Below are positions 26,626-34,433 of a DNA stretch of 64,000 nucleotides, piece by piece (the first letter of the stretch is position 1; each line of letters starts with the position of its first letter). The notes beneath the pieces were generated by a model. That model did not search any database. It was not told the origin of the DNA and was given only the letters and a program-made list of their open reading frames with translations. This stretch comes from Polyangium fumosum. Its GTDB lineage: Bacteria > Myxococcota_A > Polyangia > Polyangiales > Polyangiaceae. A program made the position numbers and the translations under genes. The stretch is taken from the NCBI RefSeq assembly GCF_005144585.1, contig NZ_SSMQ01000027.1, forward strand, positions 62,001 to 126,000, in the 5' to 3' direction.

Positions 26626-26940
26626 CGGGGCGCTGCCCCGGTCCCCGCGGGGGGCTGTCCGCCCCCTCGACCCCGGACCAGCGAGGCGCTGGACCCAGGG
26701 TTGAAAAACTGCGCGGTGCGCAGTTTTTCAAACGGGTCGACGAAAAGCCGGATTGCCGGCAGAACCAGCAGCGCGGCTGTTTTGGGTGGCAGGGTCGTTG
26801 CCGGTCTTGACCGGGCCTGTTCGATGAACTGCGCATCGCGCAGTTCATCGAGCTTGGGTCCAGCCCCTGGCTGGTCCGGGGTGGAGGGGGCGGAGAGCCC
26901 CCTCCTCGGGTCTGGGGCAACGCCCCAGCTCCGCGCCCCG
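26626..26940. repeat. REPIN-like inverted repeat with two hairpins
   Basis: Two arms of about 90-100 bases in opposite orientation share GGGGCG(C/T)TGCCCC, GGGGGCT(G/C)TCCGCCCCCTC, CCCCGGACCAGC and GCTGGACCCA. Each arm ends inward in a perfect 14-bp hairpin with a 3-base loop: 26701-26714/26718-26731 and 26821-26834/26838-26851, both with core AACTGCGC/GCGCAGTT. The element fills most of the 426-base gap (26517-26942) and ends two bases from the stop codon of the next minus-strand gene. Confidence 0.8.
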
Positions 26941-26942
26941 GC

Positions 26943-28979
26943 TCACTTCGGCGGTTTTTGCGCGCAGAAGCCGTCGATGCACTCGTCGACCGGGTTGCAG
27001 CAGTCGGCCTTCGTGGTGCAGGCGTTGCCGGTCTCGGAGCAGGAGCCTGGGGGCGGGGGCTCGCCGCAGATGTACGCGCCGCTCGCCGGGTCCTTGACGC
27101 ACTGGCCGCCGCAGCAATCGGCGCCCGTGACGCAGCCCTGGCCCTGCTCCTTGCAGGGCTCCTGCGCCATGTACGCGTTTTCGGAGAGGCCGCAGCCCTC
27201 CTGGCCGCGCATGTAGAAGGGCGGATGCGAGGGATCCCCGGCCGTCGGCGGGTCGTCGATTGCCGTCATCCAGAGCTGCTGGCGGTTCGTGCTGACCAGC
27301 GTGTTGCCGTAGTCGCGGCGCGAGACGAAGACGAGCCAGTAATACCCGCCGGCGCGCTGGGGCGCGAAGACGGGGTTAAAGCTCTTGTTGTCGCTGGAGG
27401 CGATGGCGAGCTTCTTCAGCTCGCCGCCGTCGTTCTTGACGAGCCAGAGGTCGCCGTTGCCCGTCGAGCGCGAGCCCTGCGTGGGGCGGCCGAACGCGAT
27501 GTACTGGCTGTCGGAGGTGAAGCTCGGGTACGCCGGGCGGCCCGGGCTGCCGGCCTGCTGGACGATGGGATGGACGTTGCCGACCGTGATGCCGTCGGCC
27601 GCGACGTCGCCGGTGGCGAGGTACCCGCTCGACGCGTCGAAGACCCAGCCGCCGCCGCCGAGGCCGCAGATGGCCGCGACCTTGTTGCCGTCGGGCGACC
27701 ACGCAGGCTCGCCGCAGCCGTTGCCCATGACGTTCGCGTTGAGGACGCCGCCGCCCGCGGCGTTGACGATCCGCAGGATGGAGTTGCTCGGGTTCGAGGC
27801 CGCGTCGTTGCTGACGAGGATCTTGTCGCTCGAGTGGTTGAAGGCGCTGAAGGTGCCGCCGATGCCGGAGCCGGGCGGGATCGCGCCGTACTGGGCGGGG
27901 GCCTGCGTGAGGTCGATCGTGATCTGCGGGAAGGGCAGGCTGCCGTCGAGCGTGGCCATCATGGTCTTGCCGTCGCGGCTGACCGTGTGGCAGCCCCAGC
28001 AGCCGCCGGGGTTGAAGAACTCCTCGGGCGTGGCGGAGTCGGGCTTGATCTTGAGGATGCGGCCGTTCGAGTTGCCGCCGCAGACGCCGGGCAGCTCCCA
28101 GTAGTACACGGCGCCGCGGACGCGGCCCTGCGCGACGTGCCAGACCTGGCTCGTGGGCGCATACGCGCCGCCGCCGGGCGCGAGGCGCGAGAGCTGCACC
28201 ATGATCGGGTCGCTCTGCGCGCCCGTGCCGGAGGCGCCGATGGACTCCCAGTCCGCCTGGTTCATCAGATGCCGCGCCGGTGCGCCCGTCTGGAAGTACG
28301 TGACGTACTCCATGTGCTTCTCGGTGATCTTGAGGCGGTAGGTCTCGGTGCCGCCGACGCCGTTCCACTGGACCTCGGGCGCGAGGACGCCGAGCGGGAA
28401 GACGGTGTCGTGGTACGGGTAGACGATCTGCATGCCCGGGTCGGGGCCGATGGGGGTGTCGAAGGCCGCCATCTGCGCAGGATCGAGGCCCGCGGTGTTG
28501 ATGTTCTTCTTGACGTTGACCGTGACGTTGGTGCTCGCCTCGGCCATGTTGAGCTTCGCCGTGAGGACGCCGGTGCCGCCGACGTTGCCGGTCGGCACGA
28601 AGGTGGCGCTGGTGATGTCACCGATGTCCGGCCGCTCGTAGACCCACGTGACCTGGTTCGTCACGTCTTGGCCGTCCTGGGTCTTCACCGTGAAGACCTG
28701 CGTCGGCTTGTTGAGGTCGACGACGTTCAGCGTGGGGTTCAGGGGCGCGATGATGAGCTGCTGGACGTTCGGCGTGCCCCCATTGCCGCCCGAGCCGCAG
28801 TTGAACAAGCAGCCGCCGTCGCCGCCCTGTCCGCCCTGTGCGTTGCCGCTGCTCCAATCACCAGCGTCGCCACCGTCGCCGCCCGAGCTGCTGTTTCCGC
28901 CGGTGGCGCCGCAACCGTAGGCGAACATCGCCACGCCGAGCGTGCTCACGAAACCAAGAAATGCGAAGCGTCTGCGCAT
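26943..28979 (-). CDS. Beta-propeller lipoprotein with a CxxCH motif
   Basis: 678 aa. The signal peptide ends in FAYGC (Cys23) and a Gly-rich linker follows. About 75-160 looks Ig-like (VFTVKTQDGQDVTNQVTW). Near residue 330 is GGCWGCHTVSRDG, a CxxCH c-type heme motif. TolB/PD40-like blades follow (EPAWSPDGNKVA, YPSFTSDSQYIAFG, FNPVFAPQ). The C-terminal 75 residues are Cys-rich (CVTGADCCGGQCV, CTTKADCCNPVDEC), a disulfide module. It may be a surface redox or binding protein. The inward half of the twin-hairpin repeat lies directly after its stop. Confidence 0.78.
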   Translation of the reverse strand: MRRRFAFLGFVSTLGVAMFAYGCGATGGNSSSGGDGGDAGDWSSGNAQGGQGGDGGCLFNCGSGGNGGTPNVQQLIIAPLNPTLNVVDLNKPTQVFTVKTQDGQDVTNQVTWVYERPDIGDITSATFVPTGNVGGTGVLTAKLNMAEASTNVTVNVKKNINTAGLDPAQMAAFDTPIGPDPGMQIVYPYHDTVFPLGVLAPEVQWNGVGGTETYRLKITEKHMEYVTYFQTGAPARHLMNQADWESIGASGTGAQSDPIMVQLSRLAPGGGAYAPTSQVWHVAQGRVRGAVYYWELPGVCGGNSNGRILKIKPDSATPEEFFNPGGCWGCHTVSRDGKTMMATLDGSLPFPQITIDLTQAPAQYGAIPPGSGIGGTFSAFNHSSDKILVSNDAASNPSNSILRIVNAAGGGVLNANVMGNGCGEPAWSPDGNKVAAICGLGGGGWVFDASSGYLATGDVAADGITVGNVHPIVQQAGSPGRPAYPSFTSDSQYIAFGRPTQGSRSTGNGDLWLVKNDGGELKKLAIASSDNKSFNPVFAPQRAGGYYWLVFVSRRDYGNTLVSTNRQQLWMTAIDDPPTAGDPSHPPFYMRGQEGCGLSENAYMAQEPCKEQGQGCVTGADCCGGQCVKDPASGAYICGEPPPPGSCSETGNACTTKADCCNPVDECIDGFCAQKPPK

Positions 28980-29151
28980 GCCCTTCTCCGCGTTGGGTCG
29001 CCGACCGTACCTGGCGGGCGAGTGGCGCCAAGGATACCACCCAGCGGAGAGGCTCTACAGGGCGAAGTGGCAAGTTTCCGACGGGAAAGGGGGATGCGCC
29101 CGGGTTTCCGCGTTGCTCGGAAGAAGGGGCTCTCGGGCGAAGGCGGGGGGT

Positions 29152-29970
29152 TCAGCCGCGGGCGGTCCTGCGGCGCAGGACGAAGGCGGCGCCGAGGAGC
29201 AGGGCGGCGAGGGACGCGCCGGAGGAGGGGGCGGGGACGCCGGCGACGCGGCATCCGCAGCCGCCTTGCTTGGGGGGCTCGGCAGGGGGCGCCTCGGTGG
29301 GCGTCTCGCCCGTCGCGGCGGGCTCCGCGGGCGTCTCGCCGCCGGCGGCAGGCTCGCCCTCGCCGTCTTTTTTCTCGGCCGAGGCGTCGTCCTTTTTCTC
29401 TTCGGGCTTCTTCTTCTTTTCGCCCGCGAAGACCATGGCGCGGCGGTCGACGATGGGGTTGTCGCCCTTGAGGATCAGCTTGATGGTCTGGCCCATCTGG
29501 GCGCCGTCGGTCTGGCGGGTGATCTTGAGGTCGTATTCGCCGGCCTCGAAGCCCTTGTCACGACGGATCACGAAGTCGAACTTCGTGATGTTGAAGACTT
29601 TGCCGCTCGCGTCGGAGAAGCCGACGTCCATGCTCTCGTTGATGCTCGGCTGGCCCTTCAGCGGGAGCCGCGTGAGGAGAGGGCGCTCAGGCGACTGGTC
29701 CGTGAGCGAGCGCTCGTAGAGCACGACGGGCGTGAAGCTGAAGATCATCGGGATGTACGAGATGTCCGGCTTCGCTCCGTAGTTGATCGTGAAGTTCAGC
29801 TTCCACTTGCCGTTGACCTCCTCGGGCTCCCGCGTGGCGAGGGTGACGGTGCCGGCGGCGCGCGCGTCGGTCGGCGCGAAGAGCACGAATGCGAGCGCGA
29901 GGGCGGCGAAGAGCGCGCGGAGGAGGGCCGCTCGACGCGGCGGTGGCTGGTTTGTGAGCGCTGATTTCAT
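29152..29970 (-). CDS. Exported protein with MYXO-CTERM tail
   Basis: 272 aa. A signal peptide (about 15-39, ending DARAA) is followed by a beta-rich domain to about 180. A Lys/Glu/Pro/Ala-rich low-complexity linker comes next, and then a tail of GGCGC, a hydrophobic segment and RRR, the MYXO-CTERM sorting pattern. Such proteins are exported and processed at the tail for surface anchoring. The folded domain is unrecognised. Confidence 0.78.
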   Translation of the reverse strand: MKSALTNQPPPRRAALLRALFAALALAFVLFAPTDARAAGTVTLATREPEEVNGKWKLNFTINYGAKPDISYIPMIFSFTPVVLYERSLTDQSPERPLLTRLPLKGQPSINESMDVGFSDASGKVFNITKFDFVIRRDKGFEAGEYDLKITRQTDGAQMGQTIKLILKGDNPIVDRRAMVFAGEKKKKPEEKKDDASAEKKDGEGEPAAGGETPAEPAATGETPTEAPPAEPPKQGGCGCRVAGVPAPSSGASLAALLLGAAFVLRRRTARG

Positions 29971-30005
29971 GGCGGGGCAACCTATCAGGTTTCAGGTTCG
30001 AGAGA

Positions 30006-30635
30006 TCAGGGGAACCAGAGGAGCTTGTCCTCGGCGCCCTTGTAACAATCGGCCTGGGCCTGCTCCTCGTTGTCGCCGCAGCCGCCGCCGAGGCAACTGG
30101 CGATGTCGTGGAGCGCGGCGGCGTTGTAGCGGGTGGTGAACATGGCCTGCTGCGCGGGCTCGAGGCGCTTCATGGCGGCCTTGCACTCGGCAAACTCGAC
30201 CTTCTCGCAGCGCGTCGCGCGGTTGCAGCGGGCGTCGATGACCTCGTCGACGCCGGGGCTGCTGATGGGGAGGTCGACGAGGGCCTTTTCGTTGCACTCG
30301 GAGAGGAGGAGCGCGCGGTCGGCGGCGGCGGGATCCCCGGCCTGTTTGGCCTCCTCGACGCGCTCGAAGTAGCACTTCGTCATGACACGGATGTACGCCG
30401 CGGAGGCCTTGGGGGAGGCCGAGCGGCACTCGGTCATGCGATCCCAGGCGCCGCCCGGGCCCTCGGACTTGGCGAGGGCGTCGCACCACGCAGCCTGCGC
30501 GGTCGTGACGTCAGGGCGGTCGGGGTAGTTGGCGTTCCCGCCGCAGGCGACGATGGCAAAGCCGGTGACGAGCAGGGCCACGGCGCGGCGCGCTGCGCGC
30601 AGGTGATCCTTGGGGGAGGAAGGGACGTCATGCAT
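30006..30635 (-). CDS. Cys-containing lipoprotein of unknown function
   Basis: 209 aa. The lipobox IVAC (Cys31) follows a hydrophobic segment. The mature protein is helical with about nine further Cys residues, including GGGCGD near the end, which suggests internal disulfides. No family is recognised. It ends 35 bases downstream of the MYXO-CTERM gene's start on the same strand, so the two are likely one transcript. Confidence 0.72.
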   Translation of the reverse strand: MHDVPSSPKDHLRAARRAVALLVTGFAIVACGGNANYPDRPDVTTAQAAWCDALAKSEGPGGAWDRMTECRSASPKASAAYIRVMTKCYFERVEEAKQAGDPAAADRALLLSECNEKALVDLPISSPGVDEVIDARCNRATRCEKVEFAECKAAMKRLEPAQQAMFTTRYNAAALHDIASCLGGGCGDNEEQAQADCYKGAEDKLLWFP

Positions 30636-31095
30636 GGCACGACGGTACCACGCACGCGCGGTCAGGGACGAGTTCGTCTGTTCGCAGGGGTGTCAAGGGG
30701 GAAGTACGAGCAGGCGTGGAGGCGGGGACGGGAGCCGAAGGGGTTCGTCCGCGGAGACGATGCAGGGCTCCGGTGTGGAGGGGAGGGGTGAGGCGCGGCC
30801 GTCCTGAACAGGTCCAAACGCGTTTCCCTGCTCGCACGCTTGCGAAACGTGACGAAGCGCGGTACAAGTGCGCTGTACACGAAAACGTCCCTGGCCACTT
30901 GGCACGTCGCTCCTCTTCCGAAGAATGACGCTCGCTCGGAAGACTGGATGACGCAACGTGCGCCGCGGCGGACGACGTTCCCATGATGGGTCTTCGTGCG
31001 TTTCGGTGCGCCACCGTTTCGCCTCCTGAGGCTTCTTCGAAACGGTTGGCGTGGGGCGTCCTTCACGGACGCTCATGAGAAGCCACGAAAGCAAC
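30636..31095. other. 460-base stretch without a gene
   Basis: This lies between the divergent Cys-containing lipoprotein gene (minus) and the RRM gene (plus), so it holds both promoters. Several frames are open but none has an RBS or sensible protein composition. The length would allow a long 5' leader for the RRM gene, but I see no clear structured element. Confidence 0.4.
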
Positions 31096-31437
31096 ATGGG
31101 CAATCGTCTCTACGTCGGAAATCTCTCCTTCAGCACCACCCAGGCCACCCTCGAGAGCGCCTTCGCCGCGGCCGGCGATGTTCGCGAGGTGGCGATGCCC
31201 ACCGATCGCGAGACGGGCCAGCCGCGCGGCTTCGCGTTCGTGACCATGGCCAACGCGCAGGCGGCGAACAACGCGATCGCGCAGCTCAACGGGCTGATGC
31301 TCGACGGGCGCTCGATCAAGGTGAACGAGGCGCAGGAGCGTCCCCCGCGCGGGGGCGGCGGCGGCTTCGGCGGTGGTGGTGGTGGCGGCGGCTTCGGCGG
31401 CGGCGGTCGCGGCGGCGGCGGCGGTCGCCGCTACTGA
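31096..31437 (+). CDS. RRM-type RNA-binding protein with Gly-rich tail
   Basis: 113 aa from the ATG at 31096, with a possible earlier ATG at 31075. One RRM occupies residues 3-82, with RNP2 LYVGNL (5-10) and RNP1 RGFAFVTM (44-51). The remaining 30 residues are almost all Gly with Phe and Arg. This matches bacterial Rbp proteins of cyanobacteria and myxobacteria, several of which respond to cold. It likely binds single-stranded RNA in the cytoplasm. Confidence 0.9.
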   Translation: MGNRLYVGNLSFSTTQATLESAFAAAGDVREVAMPTDRETGQPRGFAFVTMANAQAANNAIAQLNGLMLDGRSIKVNEAQERPPRGGGGGFGGGGGGGGFGGGGRGGGGGRRY

Positions 31438-31580
31438 TCGATCGAACGTGATCGGCGGCGCGAAGGCGCGGCGGCTCTGACGAGCTGGCGCGCAACGCGC
31501 CGCCGATGTGCGTTTCAGCCCTCGAAAGAGGGGCCCGATGGATGGGGCCGGGCCCACGACCCAGGGCCGCGGAGGTACGA

Positions 31581-31952
31581 ATGGCGGTCGACAGTTGCGG
31601 AATTTGCGGCGGCGACGGCCGTATCACGAACTCCTTCGGAAACGAGACGCGATGCCCGGGCTGCCACGGGACCGGGCGAAGGTCCGAGGATGGCGGGCTG
31701 CGTGACGTGACGAAGACGAAGCCCTCGCATTACCGGGCGACGAACAAGGCCGCCGCCCCCCCGAAGGCCCAGGGGCCTGCGACGCTCGCGGGCATCGCCC
31801 TCGCGAACGAGGTGCAGGCGAGCGCGCACGTCTCGAATGACACGAAGGCCAAGCTGACGCGCGAGATCGCCGAGCACGAGGCCACGCACGGCAAGTGCAC
31901 GGAGACCTTCATCAAGAAGGTCAAAAAGCAGCTTCGGCCGATCGCTCGTTGA
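31581..31952 (+). CDS. DnaJ-type zinc-finger protein
   Basis: 123 aa. GGAGG precedes the ATG at 31581. The N-terminus carries two CxxCxGxG-type motifs (CGICGGDG and CPGCHGTG), one zinc-binding unit as in the DnaJ Cys-rich domain, without a J domain. The C-terminal 60 residues are helical and charged. The role is unknown; RNA or protein binding is plausible. Confidence 0.75.
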   Translation: MAVDSCGICGGDGRITNSFGNETRCPGCHGTGRRSEDGGLRDVTKTKPSHYRATNKAAAPPKAQGPATLAGIALANEVQASAHVSNDTKAKLTREIAEHEATHGKCTETFIKKVKKQLRPIAR

Positions 31953-32297
31953 AGGGCGCCGGGGTCGCGCCGCGCGGCCCCTCCACCGTGAGATTCAAGG
32001 AATCGAGGCTCTTCGGGGCCTTTGCGTCTGCGCGCTCGCTCGTCAGCGCCTTCCGCCCACCTTGGCATTCCATGCATTGCCGTCCAACGACGATTCGAGG
32101 AGGGCAGCCGGCGCGCGGGGTTTCGACGTGGTCGGAGAACCATAACCTTCCGAGTCCTCTACGTCCGGAACAATCGTGTGAGCAAAATGCTTTCGGCTGT
32201 GGTATCTTACGTATCTTGGCCTGACGCGAGGAAACCACGATCGAGCTCGTCGAGAAGCGTGGCGTGTGATCGATCGTGACCGCGATCAAGGAGGACG
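31953..32297. other. 345-base stretch without a gene
   Basis: I see no supported frame on either strand. The last 30 bases hold the AAGGAGG that serves the next gene. The stretch at 32150-32230 is notably AT-richer than its surroundings and may include a promoter. Confidence 0.4.
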
Positions 32298-32711
32298 ATG
32301 AATTATCGCAAGAACCTCGAGCGCACGGAGCGTCGGAACCAGCGGATGGCGCGGGAAGACGCCGCGGGCAAGCTCCTCGAACGAGCTCCGGATTTGACGG
32401 ATCTCCAGATCGAGATCGACGAGACGCCGAGGGGCGGCAGCGTGGGCGGGACCCGCTACATCCGGCGCGTCGTCCTCGCGCAGGCGCCCGCCCTCTTCGA
32501 GGTGTCGTGCTCCGAGCCACGGTGTCGAGACGGAGGGTACGACGTGACGAGCGAGATCCTCGCGGCCCTCGCGTCGCGCCGGACGATGTTCGAGGGCCAG
32601 CAGTCGTGCGCGGGGCGGTGCAGCCTGGGCGATTGCGGCAGGGTCCTTCATTATGTGGCGACGGCGACGTATCGGCACGTCGAGAACGCAAAGGCCCCGC
32701 CGATGGGCTGA
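32298..32711 (+). CDS. Small Cys-containing protein of unknown function
   Basis: 137 aa. AAGGAGG is placed well before the ATG at 32298. The N-terminal 35 residues are basic and helical, and the middle is beta-rich. Four to five Cys residues in the second half (CSEPRC, CAGRCSLGDC) could bind zinc. No family is recognised and no signal peptide is seen. Confidence 0.65.
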   Translation: MNYRKNLERTERRNQRMAREDAAGKLLERAPDLTDLQIEIDETPRGGSVGGTRYIRRVVLAQAPALFEVSCSEPRCRDGGYDVTSEILAALASRRTMFEGQQSCAGRCSLGDCGRVLHYVATATYRHVENAKAPPMG

Positions 32712-33203
32712 TGTCGCGGCAGCCTGTCCGCAGTCATCCTCCACGAATCCGCGCGAGCACGGCCCGCGCGGTCGTCGACAACGTCGGCGAAATCTTTACG
32801 CTTGCCTTTCTCGCCTACGTCTCCGAAGGTGATGGACGAGCGTCGGCCGCCATGACGAACACCCCGGAGACAAGCTCCGCTGCGCGAACCGTGAGCGGCT
32901 GCGACGTGAACGAGCCTCCAGATCCAGGCCTGCTGATGTTCGGGCGTGGCATGAGCCGCGCGAAACACGTGAAGGCGGCCGATCGGCTCGATCCGATGCG
33001 CTCGGGGGCCGAGGCGCGGGCGCCTGATCTGGCGCGGGGCCCTCCGTCCGAAGCCGCGGCGCCGTAGCCGAGCCGCGCGCATCCGCCGATGATTTCGTCG
33101 GCCCTGGGTCGTGCGTCGTCCGCGATGCGCATTCGCCCGTGCCTCGGCGTTCTCCATTTGCGTCGTGATGCCGCTCGTCCGCGCTTTCGATCCGGAGGGG
33201 ACG
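32712..33203. other. Stretch without a confident gene
   Basis: An open frame from an ATG at 32711 to 33067 overlaps the preceding stop (TGATG) and would give 118 aa, but its composition is unlike a folded protein and no RBS is seen. Minus-strand frames are no better. I treat the region as unassigned. Confidence 0.35.
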
Positions 33204-33341
33204 ATGAGGTTTTCGTACATTCTCACGCGCTCCGAGCTCGTGCTTTTCGTGAAGCTCGGGCTGTTCGTATCTTGTGTCGTCGGATTGCGGTCGCTCGTCG
33301 GGGTGTTCGCCGATGGGGGCGATGACGCGCCGGACGAATGA
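33204..33341 (+). CDS. Small single-pass membrane protein (45 aa)
   Basis: GGAGGGG sits directly upstream of the ATG at 33204. One hydrophobic segment (about 12-34, LVLFVKLGLFVSCVVGL) lies between a short basic start and an acidic tail (GGDDAPDE). It starts 34 bases from the end of the Rnk gene's upstream region and may share its transcript. The function is unknown. Confidence 0.55.
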   Translation: MRFSYILTRSELVLFVKLGLFVSCVVGLRSLVGVFADGGDDAPDE

Positions 33342-33374
33342 CCCGCATCTCGTGCCCCGGGAGGTCCAAGCCCC

Positions 33375-33794
33375 ATGTTTCCTATCGCTCCGAGCCTCGT
33401 GATCACGACCCAGGATGCCGAACGCCTTCGCCGGGTGGTCGAGCTGCACCTCGAAGGCACCTCGCGCGCGGCGGCAGAGGCGCTCGACAGGGAGCTCGCG
33501 CGCGCGAAGCTCGTCGCGCCGCCCGCCGTGCCGTCCGACGTGGTGACGATGAACAGCCGGGTGCTTTATCTGGACGAGGGGACGCAAAAACGCCGCGAGG
33601 TGGTGATCACGTATCCGCGGGACGCGCGCGTCGAGGAGGGGCGCGTGTCCGTGCTCTCGCCCATTGGAACGGCGCTGCTCGGGCTCTCCGTGGGGCAGAG
33701 CATCACGTGGCCGATGCCGACGTCCGGCCCCCGGCGGCTCTGCGTGCTCGCCGTCCCCTATCAGCCCGAGGCCGCGGGCGATTTCCAGCTCTGA
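33375..33794 (+). CDS. rnk: Rnk-type GreA/GreB C-terminal-domain protein
   Basis: 139 aa. Residues about 1-50 are a short helical N-terminus (QDAERLRRVVELHL). Residues 55-139 match the GreA/GreB/Rnk C-terminal domain (VVTMNSRVLYLDEG, REVVITYPRDA, VSVLSPIGTALLGLSVGQ). The coiled coil of true Gre factors is missing, as in Rnk, the regulator of nucleoside diphosphate kinase, which binds RNA polymerase. GGGAGG lies upstream of the ATG. Confidence 0.85.
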   Translation: MFPIAPSLVITTQDAERLRRVVELHLEGTSRAAAEALDRELARAKLVAPPAVPSDVVTMNSRVLYLDEGTQKRREVVITYPRDARVEEGRVSVLSPIGTALLGLSVGQSITWPMPTSGPRRLCVLAVPYQPEAAGDFQL

Positions 33795-33868
33795 CGGGCC
33801 GAGGGGCTCGGCCTGCAGCTCCCCCGTGGCAGACGCCTTGCTTGCGGGGGCGTGGAACGGAGGCTGTC

Positions 33869-34432
33869 ATGGCAAACGAGCTGACGGGGATGCGGGTGGC
33901 GATTCTCGTGGAGAATGGCTTCGAGCAGGTCGAGCTGACCGAGCCGCGGCGAGCGCTCGATGCGGCGGGCGCGCAAACGGCGATCGTATCGCCGGGGAGC
34001 GGGCAGGTGCGCGGGTGGAAGTTCAAGCAGTGGGGGGATTCGTTTGGCGTGGACGTGTCGCTCGCGGATGCCCGGCCGGAGAACTTCGATGCATTGCTGC
34101 TGCCGGGCGGGGTGATCAACCCGGACAGGCTGCGGATGAACCCGGCGGCCGTTCAGTTCGTGCGCGCGTTTTTCGATACCGGCATGCCCATCGCGGCCAT
34201 TTGCCACGGGCCCTGGATGCTGGTGGAGGCAGACGTGGTGCGCGGTCGTCAGGTCACGTCGTGGCCGTCCGTGCGGACGGATCTCGTGAATGCGGGCGCG
34301 TCGTGGGTCGATCAGGAGGTGGTGAACGACGACCAGCTCGTGACGAGCCGCAAGCCGGACGATATCCCCGCCTTCAACCGGGTGATGATCGAGCTGTTCG
34401 CGAAGGCGCGGACCGCGGCGAAGGCCGCGTAG
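33869..34432 (+). CDS. DJ-1/PfpI-family protein
   Basis: 187 aa. GGAGG precedes the ATG at 33869. The nucleophile elbow is AICHGPW with Cys112 followed by His113, and Glu19 in the N-terminal ENGFEQVEL can pair with it. This is the PfpI/YhbO subgroup of glutamine-amidotransferase-like proteins, described as proteases, deglycases or glyoxalases of stress defence. It ends one base before the convergent lipoprotein operon. Confidence 0.87.
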   Translation: MANELTGMRVAILVENGFEQVELTEPRRALDAAGAQTAIVSPGSGQVRGWKFKQWGDSFGVDVSLADARPENFDALLLPGGVINPDRLRMNPAAVQFVRAFFDTGMPIAAICHGPWMLVEADVVRGRQVTSWPSVRTDLVNAGASWVDQEVVNDDQLVTSRKPDDIPAFNRVMIELFAKARTAAKAA

Positions 34433-34433
34433 G

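Noticed and set aside
26626-26940. Insertion sequence
   Set aside because: There is no transposase frame inside; the length and paired hairpins fit a REPIN or MITE better.
32711-33067. 118-aa gene overlapping the previous stop
   Set aside because: There is no RBS, the composition is not protein-like, and competing frames on the other strand are equally long.
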